Source of the DNA: Dyella ginsengisoli LA-4
Lineage (GTDB): Bacteria > Pseudomonadota > Gammaproteobacteria > Xanthomonadales > Rhodanobacteraceae
Direction of reading: 5' to 3'
Assembly (NCBI RefSeq): GCF_000334915.1
Contig: NZ_AMSF01000016.1
Coordinates: 124,001-188,000, forward strand
Length of the DNA: 64,000 bases
The notes beneath the pieces are model-generated. The model made no database searches. It worked only from the letters and a program-made list of their open reading frames with translations, and was not told the DNA's origin. Numbering within the stretch: the stretch's first letter is position 1; every line of letters starts with the position of its first letter. Positions 43,959-55,262 of this stretch are shown piece after piece. Made by a program: the position numbers and the translations under genes.

Positions 43959-45121
43959 GCCGACCACTGGAGAGACGCGTCAGCCGGCTCGTCCCGCTGA
44001 CCGCCCTGCTGCTGGCTTCCTGTGCAGCCATCCCTCCTGCGCCGCCGCGCCCTCCAGTTGCGCGGCCACCGGCCCCGAGCGCAGAGGCCGCACCGCCCTC
44101 TGCCGTGCAGGCAGCAGGGAAAGAACAACCGCAGCCCACCGACCTGTGGACGGCCCTGCGGGCCAGTTTCGCCATGGACGACTGCGATGGCGACCCGGCC
44201 ATCGAACATTGGGCCAGACGTTTCACAGCGAACCGGACGGGTTTCGAACATCACCTGCGGTCTTCCCTGCCGCGACTGCGCTTCATTCAGTCCATCGCCG
44301 CCAAGCACGACGTCGCCGGCGAGTTCGTATTGTTACCGTGGGTGGAAAGCCGCTATCGCCCAGTACACGGGCACGGCGGACAGCCCGGTGGAATGTGGCA
44401 GATCGTGCCGGCGACGGCGGGCACACTCGGACTGAAGGTCGGCCGCCGCTTCGACGGGCGTATGGACGTCGAGGCATCCACCGAAGCGGTCATGACCATG
44501 CTGCACAGGTACTACCAGCAGTTCGGTGACTGGCGCCTGGTCGATTACGCATTCAATGCCGGCGAGTTCTCAGTACGGAGACTCGTAGCTGCCCACGGTA
44601 CGCCATCGCCCAGCCCGGTAATCCCGCAATTGCCGGTCAGGCGGGTCACCCGCGAGCACCTGATCAAATTGCTCGCGATCGCCTGCGTGGTGCGCGAACC
44701 CGCGCGATTTGGGGTCACGCTGCCGACACTTCCCGCGGACGAGCACCTGGTGGCGGTACCTGTCGAACACCCAATGACGGTCAGCACCGCCGCCGCGCAC
44801 GCCGGGATATCGGTGGAGGCACTACGCCGTTACAACGCCGGGTTTCTCGACAACCGCATCGATCCGGCACATGCCAGCTCGCTGATGCTGCCGGGCAATC
44901 GCGTCGAGCAATTCGTCGATGCCATGCGCAAAGCCGGCGCCGCGGCTGACGCCCCTCCTCCGCTGCATCCGATGGAACACACCGTCCGCAAGGGAGAGAG
45001 CCTCTGGGCAATCGCACACCAGTACGGGCTGTCGGTGCGAGAGCTGGCGCGGTGGAATTCGCTGCACGGCAACCGGATCCATCCGGGACAGACGCTCCGC
45101 CTGGAGCCACCCGGCAACTAG
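43955..45121 (+). CDS. mltD: Membrane-bound lytic murein transglycosylase D
   Basis: 388 residues. Lipoprotein signal peptide with lipobox LASC (Cys24), a Pro/Ala-rich linker, then an SLT catalytic domain with the glutamate in LPWVESRYRP, GGMWQIVPATAGTLGL and YAFNAGEFSVRRLV. One LysM domain sits at the C-terminus (HTVRKGESLWAIAHQYGLSVRELARWNSL). It cleaves peptidoglycan glycan strands with formation of 1,6-anhydroMurNAc. It overlaps gloB by four bases, the neighbour it also has in E. coli (there in the opposite order). Only one LysM is present; E. coli MltD has two. Confidence 0.92.
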   Translation: MSRPLERRVSRLVPLTALLLASCAAIPPAPPRPPVARPPAPSAEAAPPSAVQAAGKEQPQPTDLWTALRASFAMDDCDGDPAIEHWARRFTANRTGFEHHLRSSLPRLRFIQSIAAKHDVAGEFVLLPWVESRYRPVHGHGGQPGGMWQIVPATAGTLGLKVGRRFDGRMDVEASTEAVMTMLHRYYQQFGDWRLVDYAFNAGEFSVRRLVAAHGTPSPSPVIPQLPVRRVTREHLIKLLAIACVVREPARFGVTLPTLPADEHLVAVPVEHPMTVSTAAAHAGISVEALRRYNAGFLDNRIDPAHASSLMLPGNRVEQFVDAMRKAGAAADAPPPLHPMEHTVRKGESLWAIAHQYGLSVRELARWNSLHGNRIHPGQTLRLEPPGN

Positions 45122-45137
45122 CTCCGGACTCCATCGC

Positions 45138-45179
45138 CGGAAAAGCAGAAGCGGCCAAAAGGCCGCTTCTGCTTTTCCG
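45138..45179. terminator. Bidirectional terminator between mltD and ppiD
   Basis: A 19-bp perfect inverted repeat (45138-45156 with 45161-45179) and an AAAA loop between two convergent genes. The upper stem contains GGAAAAGCAGAAG so that both strands have a pyrimidine-rich 3' side. It should end both transcripts. Confidence 0.75.
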
Positions 45180-45198
45180 CTTCAAGTCACCTGCAGGA

Positions 45199-47103
45199 TC
45201 AGAGCCGGTCCTTGAAAATGGTGATTTCAGTTCGGGACCTTAGCTGGCCGATGAACTCCTGAGTCGCCTCTGCACCATAGGCCTTGACCATCTGGCCACG
45301 CAGCATCTCGCGCTCCTCGGGACGAATCTTGCTCATGTCCGCCCCTTCCACCTTGTCCAGGGCGAGCAGCGCAAAACTGCCATCATCCAACTCGACTTCG
45401 GTGAACTCGGGCTTGCCCGACTGCGGGTGCGGCATCAGGAATGCCTTCTTCTCGAGCGCGGGCGACAAGCTCGGCTGGAGTCGCATGACGCCATCGACCT
45501 TCTGGACCTTCGCCCCCACCGAGTCCGCCACCGCATCGAGCGACTCCCCCTTCTGGAGGCGAGCGAGCAGTGCATCCGCCTGCTTCTTCGCCGCCGCGGT
45601 TTCACGCTGGGCGATCACCCTTTGGCGAACCGCATCCTCGACTTCGGCCAGCGGCTTGGTGGACGCGGCCACGTGCTTGTCGACACGAATAACCACGGCA
45701 TGCCCGGTACCGAGCTCGATCAGATTGGAATTGTTGCCCTGGGCCAGAACGTCATCGCTGAAAGCCGCCTTGAGCACCTTCGGATCGGCTGCGATACCCG
45801 GACCACCTGCCCGCGAGAACAGTGGGGTCGACTGGATCTTCAGGCCCAGTTCCTGCGCCGCCGGTTCCAGCGAGGATGGGTTCTGATAGGTCTTGTCAGT
45901 AAGCTTGCCCGCCAGATCGTTGTACACCCGATCCTTGGAGCCGGCCTCCGCCTCCTTGAGCAACTCGTCGCGCACTTGCTCGAATGGCTTGGCGACTCCG
46001 CTGCGCACATCGCGCAGCCAGATGATGTGGTAGCCCTCGTCCGACAGCACCGGCTGAGAGATCTGGCCCTTCTGCATCTTGAACATGGCCTCGTCAAACG
46101 CGGGCGTGGTCACGCCCTTCTCCAGCCAACCGAGATCGCCCCCTTGGCGCTTCGAGCCGAGATCGTCCGAATACTGCTGCGCGAGTTTGGCGAAATCGGC
46201 GGGCGTAGCCTCCGAAGCGATCTTCTTTGCCTTGTCCAGAGCCGCCTTCTGCTGGTCCGGCGTGGCATTCTTCGGAACATTGACCAGGATGTGCGAGACC
46301 AGCCGCTGTTCGGGCTGCACGAACTTCGCCTTCTCATCCTGGTAACGCTTGCGCAGGTCTTCGTCCGAAGGCGGAGCCGCAGGCTTCAGATCCGCCTCGT
46401 TGACCTCGATGTACTGCAGGGAAACCTGCTCGGGAATGCCGAACTGGTCCTTGTGCTGGTCGTAGTACGCCTGCGCCTGGGCGCTGGTCACCGGCGCGTC
46501 GTCGATCTTCGGCTGGGGCAGCTGGGCATACCTGACATCGCGCCGCTGCAGGCGCAGGTTGAGGAAGCGGTCCACGTCGGCCGCAGTGACGATCGCACCG
46601 GCCGTTATCGCATCGGGAATCAATGACGGCTCCAGCGATGCCTGCACCTCGCTCTGGAACATTTCCGGGGTCTTGCCCTGCATCGACAGCACGGTCCGAT
46701 AGGTGGTCGCATCGAATTTTCCATCGAGCTGGAACGCCGGAATCGCCAAGATGAAGTCACGCAGTGCCTGGCTGGACACCACCATGCCAAGATCGCTGTT
46801 CGCCTTCTCCAGCAGCTTCTCGTCGATAAGCTGGTTCAGGATCGCCAGCTTGGTTGACGGCTGCTCGAAGATGCTCCCGTCGAAATTGTCACCCTGCTGC
46901 TGGCTGGCGGTCTGCCGGGCCTGGTTCAAGCGGTTCTGGAACTGCTGCTGGCTGATTTCCTGCTTGCCCACCTTCGCGACAAACGTGTCGTTGCGCGACA
47001 TGAAGTAGGACTCGATGCCGAAGAACGACATGGCAAAAACAGCAACGCCCAGAATGACGATGGATGGCCATCCGTGCATCTTGTTACGCAGAGCCTGCAG
47101 CAT
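45199..47103 (-). CDS. ppiD: Periplasmic folding chaperone PpiD (SurA-like)
   Basis: 634 residues. MLQALRNKMHGWPSIVILGVAVFAMSFFGIESYF shows a short cytoplasmic start and one membrane anchor (about 15-33). A SurA-like N-terminal chaperone region (about 35-230), a parvulin PpiC domain (about 245-360, SHILVNVPKNATPDQQKAAL ... GGDLGWLEKGV ... YHIIWLRDV) and a long C-terminal part follow. It meets proteins leaving the Sec translocon. It is last in the tig-clpP-clpX-lon-hupB-ppiD order, with two tRNAs between hupB and ppiD. The start at 47103 is the family start. Confidence 0.95.
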   Translation of the reverse strand: MLQALRNKMHGWPSIVILGVAVFAMSFFGIESYFMSRNDTFVAKVGKQEISQQQFQNRLNQARQTASQQQGDNFDGSIFEQPSTKLAILNQLIDEKLLEKANSDLGMVVSSQALRDFILAIPAFQLDGKFDATTYRTVLSMQGKTPEMFQSEVQASLEPSLIPDAITAGAIVTAADVDRFLNLRLQRRDVRYAQLPQPKIDDAPVTSAQAQAYYDQHKDQFGIPEQVSLQYIEVNEADLKPAAPPSDEDLRKRYQDEKAKFVQPEQRLVSHILVNVPKNATPDQQKAALDKAKKIASEATPADFAKLAQQYSDDLGSKRQGGDLGWLEKGVTTPAFDEAMFKMQKGQISQPVLSDEGYHIIWLRDVRSGVAKPFEQVRDELLKEAEAGSKDRVYNDLAGKLTDKTYQNPSSLEPAAQELGLKIQSTPLFSRAGGPGIAADPKVLKAAFSDDVLAQGNNSNLIELGTGHAVVIRVDKHVAASTKPLAEVEDAVRQRVIAQRETAAAKKQADALLARLQKGESLDAVADSVGAKVQKVDGVMRLQPSLSPALEKKAFLMPHPQSGKPEFTEVELDDGSFALLALDKVEGADMSKIRPEEREMLRGQMVKAYGAEATQEFIGQLRSRTEITIFKDRL

Positions 47104-47155
47104 GGAGATGTTCCCGAGGATCGTGTTCGGCGCGCAAAGCGCGGTGCTCAAATGA

Positions 47156-47180
47156 CAAGGGCGCCACGCGGGCGCCCTTG
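47156..47180 (-). terminator. Hairpin after tRNA-Asp, before ppiD
   Basis: A perfect 10-bp stem (47156-47165 with 47171-47180) and a 5-base loop; on the minus strand it is followed by TCATTT. A moderate terminator for the hupB/tRNA-Val/tRNA-Asp transcript. Confidence 0.6.
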
Positions 47181-47187
47181 CTAACTC

Positions 47188-47264
47188 TGGCGGAGCGGAC
47201 GGGACTCGAACCCGCGACCTCCGGCGTGACAGGCCAGCATTCTAACCGACTGAACTACCGCTCC
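47188..47264 (-). tRNA. tRNA-Asp (GTC), copy 2
   Basis: 77 bases with encoded CCA, anticodon GTC. Identical in all 77 bases to the plus-strand copy at 35184-35260; flanks differ. Confidence 0.97.
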
Positions 47265-47274
47265 GCATGTTTTC

Positions 47275-47349
47275 TGGTGGGTGCTGTAGGGATCGAACCT
47301 ACGACCCTCGCCTTGTAAGGGCGACGCTCTACCGCTGAGCTAAGCACCC
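47275..47349 (-). tRNA. tRNA-Val (TAC)
   Basis: 75 bases with encoded CCA. Anticodon loop CTTACAA gives TAC. Acceptor GGGTGCT pairs with AGCACCC. It begins 20 bases past the hupB stop and 10 bases before tRNA-Asp, so probably one transcript. Confidence 0.97.
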
Positions 47350-47369
47350 GAAACCAAGCAGCTAGCCGC

Positions 47370-47642
47370 TTAGTTTAGGGCATCCTTCAGGGTCTTGCCA
47401 GCCTTGAACGCCGGGACCTTCGAAGCCTTGATCTTGATCGTCTCGTTGGTGCGCGGGTTGCGACCGGTGCGAGCAGCGCGCTTGCGGACGGTGAAGGTAC
47501 CGAAGCCGACGACGGACACGTCGTCGCCCTTCTTGAGGGCCTTCTGCACGGTTTCGAAGAAAGCCTCGAGCGCGCGGCCAGCGTCAGCCTTGGTCAGCTC
47601 GGCCTTGTCGGCAATCGCATTGATCAGATCAGTTTTGTTCAT
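47370..47642 (-). CDS. hupB: DNA-binding protein HU-beta
   Basis: 90 residues, the standard HU length. [32 protein letters not shown] forms the dimer-forming helices, and [20 protein letters not shown] carries the DNA-embracing beta arms with the conserved proline. HU bends and compacts DNA and helps repair and replication. It follows lon by 344 bases in the conserved cluster and has a good putative promoter of its own. Confidence 0.98.
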   Translation of the reverse strand: MNKTDLINAIADKAELTKADAGRALEAFFETVQKALKKGDDVSVVGFGTFTVRKRAARTGRNPRTNETIKIKASKVPAFKAGKTLKDALN

Positions 47643-47787
47643 TGAGACACTCCCTTAAACGGTTTGCGGCCCGCGTGGTCAGTTGGGACTGAGACAACGC
47701 CGACATGGATGGTTGGCTCCGCATTGGCGCCGTCCGCTACCCCGCATCACTGCGCGAAAAATGAAGGCGCGGGGATTGCGGTACGCC

Positions 47788-47817
47788 TTTATACCAGTGG
47801 CTCGCGCAACTCCGCAA
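47788..47817 (-). promoter_or_regulatory. Putative promoter of hupB
   Basis: On the minus strand, TTGCGG (47812-47817) and TATAAA (47788-47793) are 18 bases apart, about 140 bases before the hupB ATG. The -10 box is strong. Confidence 0.6.
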
Positions 47818-47934
47818 TACAAGTCGCAGCAAGGGTTCCGGGCGTTCCTGGGGGTGTTCGCCAAGAGACTTCGGATGCTTGACAGAAGACCGGAAACATA
47901 GCTTTGGCGGGGCACCTTTCTTGCTTCGCGACAA

Positions 47935-47964
47935 CAAAAAAGCGCCCGGTCGAACCGGGCGCTT
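47935..47964 (-). terminator. Terminator of lon
   Basis: A 10-bp stem (47940-47949 with 47955-47964) and a 5-base loop; on the minus strand the T run is the complement of the A run ending at 47941. It lies 22 bases past the lon stop. Confidence 0.92.
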
Positions 47965-47986
47965 CCAGATGGGAACGACGAGGAAC

Positions 47987-50482
<2,496 letters not shown>

Positions 50483-50582
50483 GGAGCAGTCTCGATTAAG
50501 GCTCGCCCCGACACTGCGCCGGGGACTCCAAGTCGTCAAGTGGAGGCGGGACTCCCCGGGTACAAGCCCGTGAAGACGCTCG

Positions 50583-50612
50583 AAAAAAGAAAGCCCGGCC
50601 GTAGGCCGGGCT
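50583..50612 (-). terminator. Terminator of clpX
   Basis: A 9-bp stem AGCCCGGCC (50592-50600) with GGCCGGGCT (50604-50612), loop GTA, followed on the minus strand by TTCTTTTTT. It is 26 bases past the clpX stop, so lon has its own promoter in the remaining 100 bases. Confidence 0.92.
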
Positions 50613-50638
50613 GTCGCAGGCAACCGTCAGGTGTACGG

Positions 50639-51931
50639 TCAGGCGGCGTCGCCGCCCTCTCCAACCGCCCGCTGCTGGAGGTTGCCCCGGTAGATGAGGT
50701 AGGGCTCGGCCTGGCCTTCGATCACGGCATCGTCGACCACGACCTTGCTTACGTGATCAAGCGAAGGCAGCTCGTACATGGTGTCAAGCAGCACCTGCTC
50801 CAGGATGGTACGCAGACCGCGCGCGCCTGTCTTGCGCTTGAGAGCCTTGCGGGCGATCGCCTGGAGCGCCTCCGGACGGAACTCGAGCTCGGCGCCCTCC
50901 ATCTCGAACAGCTTGCGGAACTGCTTGGTCACGGCGTTCTTCGGCTCGGTCAGGATCTTCACCAGCGCCGCCTCATCCAGCTCGTCCAGCGTGGCGATCA
51001 CGGGGAGACGACCGACGAATTCAGGGATCAGGCCGAACCGCACCAGGTCGGCGGGCTCCACGTCGGCAAGCACCTTGCCCACATTGGAAGTGCGCTCCTT
51101 GGAGCGAACCTCGGCCGAGAAGCCGATGCCGGTGGTTTCCGAGCGCTGCTGGATCACCTTCTCCAGGCCCGCGAATGCGCCGCCACAGATGAACAGGATG
51201 TTCTTGGTGTCCACCTGCAGGAATTCCTGCTGCGGATGCTTGCGACCGCCCTGCGGCGGCACCGAGGCCAGCGTGCCCTCGATCAGCTTGAGCAGCGCCT
51301 GCTGCACACCCTCGCCCGAGACGTCACGGGTGATCGAGGGGTTCTCGCTCTTGCGCGAGATCTTGTCGATCTCGTCGATGTAGACGATGCCCGACTGCGC
51401 CTTCTCGACGTCGTAGTCGCACTTCTGCAGCAGCTTCTGGATGATGTTCTCGACATCCTCGCCCACGTAGCCGGCTTCGGTCAGCGTGGTGGCGTCGGCG
51501 ATGGTGAACGGCACGTTGAGGAGACGGGCGAGCGTCTCGGCCAGCAGGGTCTTGCCCGAGCCAGTCGGCCCGATCAACAGGATGTTGGACTTGCCGAGTT
51601 CGACCTCGTCGCCCTTCTGGCGCGACTCCATCCGCTTGTAGTGGTTGTACACAGCGACCGCCAGCGCCTTCTTGGCGCGGGTCTGGCCGACCACGTACTG
51701 GTCGAGCGTCTCCATGATCTCGCGGGGCTTCGGCAAGTGCGTACGCCCGGAGGCGGCCTTCTCCTCCAGCTCCTCGCGGATGATGTCGTTGCAAAGCTCC
51801 ACGCATTCATCGCAGATGAACACGGACGGGCCGGCGATCAGCTTGCGCACTTCATGCTGGCTCTTGCCGCAGAAGGAGCAGTAGAGAATCTTGCCGCTGT
51901 CGGTGGAACGCCCCTGCCGCTCGTCGCTCAT
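50639..51931 (-). CDS. clpX: ATP-dependent Clp protease ATP-binding subunit ClpX
   Basis: 430 residues. N-terminal zinc-binding domain with [11 protein letters not shown] and CDECVELC (about 18-46), AAA+ core with [15 protein letters not shown] (Walker A), VYIDEIDKI (Walker B), the pore loop YVGEDVE and the IGF-like loop (TGIGFSAEV) that docks on ClpP. It unfolds tagged or regulatory proteins and feeds them to ClpP. It starts 105 bases after clpP; a hairpin and an extended -10 in that gap suggest partly separate expression. Confidence 0.98.
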   Translation of the reverse strand: MSDERQGRSTDSGKILYCSFCGKSQHEVRKLIAGPSVFICDECVELCNDIIREELEEKAASGRTHLPKPREIMETLDQYVVGQTRAKKALAVAVYNHYKRMESRQKGDEVELGKSNILLIGPTGSGKTLLAETLARLLNVPFTIADATTLTEAGYVGEDVENIIQKLLQKCDYDVEKAQSGIVYIDEIDKISRKSENPSITRDVSGEGVQQALLKLIEGTLASVPPQGGRKHPQQEFLQVDTKNILFICGGAFAGLEKVIQQRSETTGIGFSAEVRSKERTSNVGKVLADVEPADLVRFGLIPEFVGRLPVIATLDELDEAALVKILTEPKNAVTKQFRKLFEMEGAELEFRPEALQAIARKALKRKTGARGLRTILEQVLLDTMYELPSLDHVSKVVVDDAVIEGQAEPYLIYRGNLQQRAVGEGGDAA

Positions 51932-51967
51932 GCTAATGATCCTGCCTTTGAATCGGTTTTCGGCCCG

Positions 51968-51978
51968 AGAATAGCACA
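51968..51978 (-). promoter_or_regulatory. Possible extended -10 promoter for clpX
   Basis: On the minus strand, TGTGCTATTCT (51968-51978) is an extended -10 (TGn then TATTCT, the same -10 hexamer as the tRNA promoter at 34947). It starts within a base of the clpP-clpX hairpin. No good -35 is visible. Confidence 0.45.
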
Positions 51979-52010
51979 GGGCTCCGCGCCTGAATCGAGG
52001 CGCGGAGCCC
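51979..52010 (-). other. Strong hairpin between clpP and clpX
   Basis: A 13-bp perfect stem (51979-51991 with 51998-52010) with a 6-base loop GAATCG, 26 bases past the clpP stop. No long T tract follows on the minus strand. It may act as a partial terminator or protect the clpP mRNA end. Confidence 0.6.
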
Positions 52011-52036
52011 GCTGGAGACCTGAGTTTGAAGCCGGA

Positions 52037-52660
52037 TCAGGCCGACTTGACGGTATCGACCGCCCGGCGGTCGAGAACGGCATCGATCAGGCCATATTCC
52101 TTCGCCGCCTCGGCGCTCATGAACCGGTCGCGCTCCATATCGCGCTCGATCTTCTCCAGCGGCTGGCCGGTATGGTCGACGTAGATCTGGTTCAGACGCC
52201 GACGGAGATACAGAATCTCCTGCGCCTGGATCTCGATGTCGGTGGCCTGACCCCGGGCACCACCGGAGGGTTGGTGGATCATCACCCGGGAGTTCGGCAA
52301 CGAATACCGCTTGCCCTTGGCCCCGGCCATCAGCAACAGCGAAGCCGCACTGCAGGCCTGGCCGACGCACATGGTGCTCACGTCGGGCTTGATGAATTGC
52401 ATCGTGTCGTAGATCGCCAGTCCGGCGGTGACCACACCACCGGGGCTGTTGATGTACAGATGGATGTCCTTCTCCGGGTTCTCCGACTCCAGGAACAGCA
52501 TCTGCGCGACCAGCAGGTTGGCGACGTGATCGTTCACCTCGCCGACCAGGAAGATCACCCGCTCCTTCAACAGGCGCGAGTAGATGTCGTAGGAGCGCTC
52601 GCCGCGAGCCGTCTGCTCGACGACCATGGGCACCAGGTTGAGGTTCGTAATTGGATCCAT
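52037..52660 (-). CDS. clpP: ATP-dependent Clp protease proteolytic subunit
   Basis: 207 residues. Catalytic triad visible: Ser in [13 protein letters not shown], His in VMIHQPSGG, and Asp in the following helix region; the ring motif [16 protein letters not shown] is present. ClpP forms the 14-subunit chamber used by ClpX (and ClpA). The start at 52660 is preceded by GGAGAG at six bases, better than the ATG at 52666, which would be only two bases from it. It follows tig by 50 bases, the conserved order. Confidence 0.98.
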   Translation of the reverse strand: MDPITNLNLVPMVVEQTARGERSYDIYSRLLKERVIFLVGEVNDHVANLLVAQMLFLESENPEKDIHLYINSPGGVVTAGLAIYDTMQFIKPDVSTMCVGQACSAASLLLMAGAKGKRYSLPNSRVMIHQPSGGARGQATDIEIQAQEILYLRRRLNQIYVDHTGQPLEKIERDMERDRFMSAEAAKEYGLIDAVLDRRAVDTVKSA

Positions 52661-52710
52661 GGTCATCTCTCCAGCCATTGGCCTGAACGTACTACCCGAG
52701 AATACGCGAC

Positions 52711-54003
52711 TCAGGCACCCGCCGGGCGCATGACCTCGTCGAAGCTCAGGTTCTGGACCGTGGTGCTGGCATGCTCCGCCACCCACTCGGCCACCTGGTC
52801 TTCCATCACGCGATTCTGCAGCCCGGACATCAACTGGGGGTCCGAGTTGTACAGTTCAATGACCTGCTCCGGCTCCTCGTAGGTCGAGGCGATGGCCGCA
52901 AGCTGCTCGGCCACACGCTTGCGATCGACCACCAGCTCATTCTTGCGGGCGATCTCACCCATCAGCAGGCCGGCGAGCACCCGCTTGCGCGCCATTGGCA
53001 TGGCGGCATCGATGAGCTGCGGCGGGGGCTGTTGCCCCTTCGGCACACTTCCGGCTGCGAGCGCGCGGGCCTCCGACTGAACCATCAGGTTCGGCACGTC
53101 GACCTCTGCATAGGTGTCGGCCAGCTTCTCGGCAACCTCGGCCTTCAGGCGCCCCATCAGGGTCGCCTTGAGCTCACGTTCAAGGTTGGCCCGAACTTCC
53201 TTGCGGAAGGTCTCGAGATCACCATCGACGATACCGAAAAGCTTGGCGAACTCGGCATCGACCTCAGGCAGCTTCGGTTCCTGAACCTTGATGACCTTGA
53301 AAGCCACCTTCGCGGTCTTGCCAGCGAGGTTTTCGTTGCGAAAGTCAGCGGGAAAATCGATGTCGGCACTGAACTCCTCAGCCGCGCTGCGGCCGGTCAG
53401 CGCGTCATCGAGCGCCTTGAACAGGGTGCCCGAGCCGAGCACGCTGCCCGCCCGCTCCAGACCTTCGGACGGGAAGCGGTATTCACCTGCCTCGGCGGAG
53501 TATTCGAACATCACGAAGTCGCCTTCCGCGGACGCGCGCTCGACCTCGTCGAAGGAGCGACGCTGCTGGCGGAGGGTTTCGATCATCTTTTCGATATCGG
53601 CCTCGGTCACTTCCGAAACCGGGCGCTGGACGGCAAGGGCGGCTACGTCGATGCTCGGGAACTCCGGCATCACCTCGAAAGTGGCGGTGTAGGAGATCTC
53701 GCCATTCTCCGGAGTACCGGTGGTATCTACCGACGGGTTCGCCACCGGCCGCAGGTTCTCCTGGTCGAACGCCTCGCGCAGCGTGGTCCCGATCAGGTCA
53801 GACAGGACCTCGCCACGGACCTGAGCGCCGAAACGCTGCTGGATCACGGTGGTCGGCACCTTGCCGGGGCGGAAGCCCTTCAGCCGGACGGTACGGCCCA
53901 TCTCCGCGATGCGCGCACTGACCTGCGACTCGAAGCGCTCTGCGGGAAATTTCACCGTGAGCTTGCGCTCGAGCTTGCCGACGTTCTCAACCGAAACCTG
54001 CAT
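52711..54003 (-). CDS. tig: Trigger factor
   Basis: 430 residues. N-terminal ribosome-binding domain with the signature [17 protein letters not shown] (about 43-59), a middle FKBP-like isomerase domain (about 150-245, [18 protein letters not shown] ... [20 protein letters not shown]) and the C-terminal chaperone arms. It is the first chaperone met by nascent chains at the ribosome exit. tRNA-Leu lies 85 bases upstream with no terminator between them, so tRNA-Leu and tig may share a transcript. Confidence 0.97.
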   Translation of the reverse strand: MQVSVENVGKLERKLTVKFPAERFESQVSARIAEMGRTVRLKGFRPGKVPTTVIQQRFGAQVRGEVLSDLIGTTLREAFDQENLRPVANPSVDTTGTPENGEISYTATFEVMPEFPSIDVAALAVQRPVSEVTEADIEKMIETLRQQRRSFDEVERASAEGDFVMFEYSAEAGEYRFPSEGLERAGSVLGSGTLFKALDDALTGRSAAEEFSADIDFPADFRNENLAGKTAKVAFKVIKVQEPKLPEVDAEFAKLFGIVDGDLETFRKEVRANLERELKATLMGRLKAEVAEKLADTYAEVDVPNLMVQSEARALAAGSVPKGQQPPPQLIDAAMPMARKRVLAGLLMGEIARKNELVVDRKRVAEQLAAIASTYEEPEQVIELYNSDPQLMSGLQNRVMEDQVAEWVAEHASTTVQNLSFDEVMRPAGA

Positions 54004-54088
54004 GACGACTCCTGGATTTTCCTGGGTAATGGGGCCTGTCACAGGCTCCAAGGCGGCCGGCAGCCGCCACAACTGAACAAACAAGGGA

Positions 54089-54173
54089 TGGTGCGAAAGG
54101 CGGGACTCGAACCCGCACGGTGTTACCCGCCAGAACCTAAATCTGGTGCGTCTACCAGTTCCGCCACTTTCGC
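54089..54173 (-). tRNA. tRNA-Leu (TAG)
   Basis: 85 bases with encoded CCA and long variable arm. Anticodon loop ATTTAGG gives TAG. Acceptor GCGAAAG pairs with CTTTCGC. Directly upstream of tig. Confidence 0.97.
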
Positions 54174-54388
54174 AAGCCGCCTACCAAGCGCCGCAAGCCA
54201 TGGATTTGCAAAACAATTCGCAAGCCCGCAGGAAGCGGAACGCAAGCTGTCTCGCCCACCCTGCCTTGTGCTGCTAAGTCGATGATTCCCTTACGCGAAA
54301 GCCCGCTATTCTAGGATCCTGCAAGCCCGCAGTACAAGCGCCCGCGGGCTCATTCCAGGCATGGATGCGACCACCGGCCCCACAAGCA

Positions 54389-54418
54389 AAGACGCCGGTC
54401 GTTTCCGACCGGCGTCTT
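54389..54418 (-). terminator. Terminator of the tRNA cluster
   Basis: A 13-bp perfect stem (54389-54401 with 54406-54418) and TTTC loop, 7 bases past tRNA-Lys; on the minus strand it is followed by TTGCTTG after the stem. It separates the five-tRNA cluster from tRNA-Leu/tig. Confidence 0.75.
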
Positions 54419-54424
54419 GCGAAT

Positions 54425-54500
<76 letters not shown>

Positions 54501-54514
54501 TGAAACTTCAAATT

Positions 54515-54592
54515 TGGGGTGAGCGATGGGATTCGAACCCACGACATCCGGAATCACAATCCGGGACTCTAACCAGCTGAGCTACGCCCACC
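54515..54592 (-). tRNA. tRNA-His (GTG)
   Basis: 78 bases counted with the extra 5' G(-1) that faces discriminator C, as tRNA-His requires, and encoded CCA. Anticodon loop TTGTGAT gives GTG. Confidence 0.96.
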
Positions 54593-54606
54593 ATAAAACT
54601 GTTTGT

Positions 54607-54683
54607 TGGCGCGCCCGACAGGACTCGAACCTGCAACCGTCGGCTTAGAAGGCCGATGCTCTATCCGGTTGAGCTACAGGCGC
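54607..54683 (-). tRNA. tRNA-Arg (TCT)
   Basis: 77 bases with encoded CCA. Anticodon loop CTTCTAA gives TCT. Acceptor GCGCCTG pairs with CGGGCGC (one T-G). Confidence 0.97.
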
Positions 54684-54708
54684 AGTCACCGCATGGCAGA
54701 GCCCAGCG

Positions 54709-54785
54709 TGGTCGGGGCAGAGGGATTCGAACCCCCGACTTTTGCGTCCCAAACGCAACGCTCTACCAGACTGAGCTATACCCCG
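54709..54785 (-). tRNA. tRNA-Pro (TGG)
   Basis: 77 bases with encoded CCA. Anticodon loop TTTGGGA gives TGG. Acceptor CGGGGTA pairs with TGCCCCG (one T-G). Confidence 0.97.
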
Positions 54786-54955
54786 CCAGAGACACCGATC
54801 ACTATCGCTACGCGAAGCTCTCGAATGCTACGGGTGACGTACCGTCCAGTCAATCCGTATTCGAGCACACCAGACTAGAAACTTGCCTGGCCGCAGTGCG
54901 ATGTTCTGCCCCGCGAACTGGAAACCACCGCTAGCGGTGACTCCCGTCCTGAAGT

Positions 54956-55032
54956 TGGCGCGCCCGGAGAGATTCGAACTCCCGACCGCCTGGTTCGTAG
55001 CCAGGTACTCTATCCAGCTGAGCTACGGGCGC
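54956..55032 (-). tRNA. tRNA-Arg (ACG)
   Basis: 77 bases with encoded CCA. Anticodon loop CTACGAA gives ACG (A34 to inosine by TadA). Acceptor GCGCCCG pairs with CGGGCGC. First gene of the leftward tRNA set, 170 bases before tRNA-Pro. Confidence 0.97.
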
Positions 55033-55215
55033 ACACTTCAAAACTTTTGATTCACCAGCGTCTCAAGCGTTGCGAGAGGCGCCGAACCGAGAAGCGGAAT
55101 TATTCAGATACAGCGCGCAGGCGTCAACACTTTTTTGCAAAAATTTTTCGTCTTCCTCGGGACCGACCGGTAACTCGATGACCAGATCTGCAACGTTTGG
55201 CCGTCCAAACGAGAA

Positions 55216-55237
55216 GCGCCGCGAGTGACCGCGGCGC
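55216..55237 (-). terminator. Probable terminator of ftsH
   Basis: GCGCCGC (55216-55222) pairs with GCGGCGC (55231-55237) 26 bases past the ftsH stop. The minus-strand tail reads TTCTCGTTT, a modest T tract. Confidence 0.55.
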
Positions 55238-55262
55238 GTCCGTATCCATCGCGCGCCGACGA

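Larger units (their letters stand above)
47643..47986. other. Intergenic region between lon and hupB
   Basis: 344 bases without a convincing gene. It holds the hupB promoter (47788-47817) with a leader of about 140 bases, and the terminator of lon next to 47940-47964. The rest shows no clear repeat or conserved RNA fold by eye. Confidence 0.6.

Noticed and set aside
50483-50638. Possible heat-shock (sigma-32) promoter before lon
   Set aside because: A CTTGAC is present, but the -10 CCCCGG part is at the wrong spacing and sequence; not strong enough to list as a feature.
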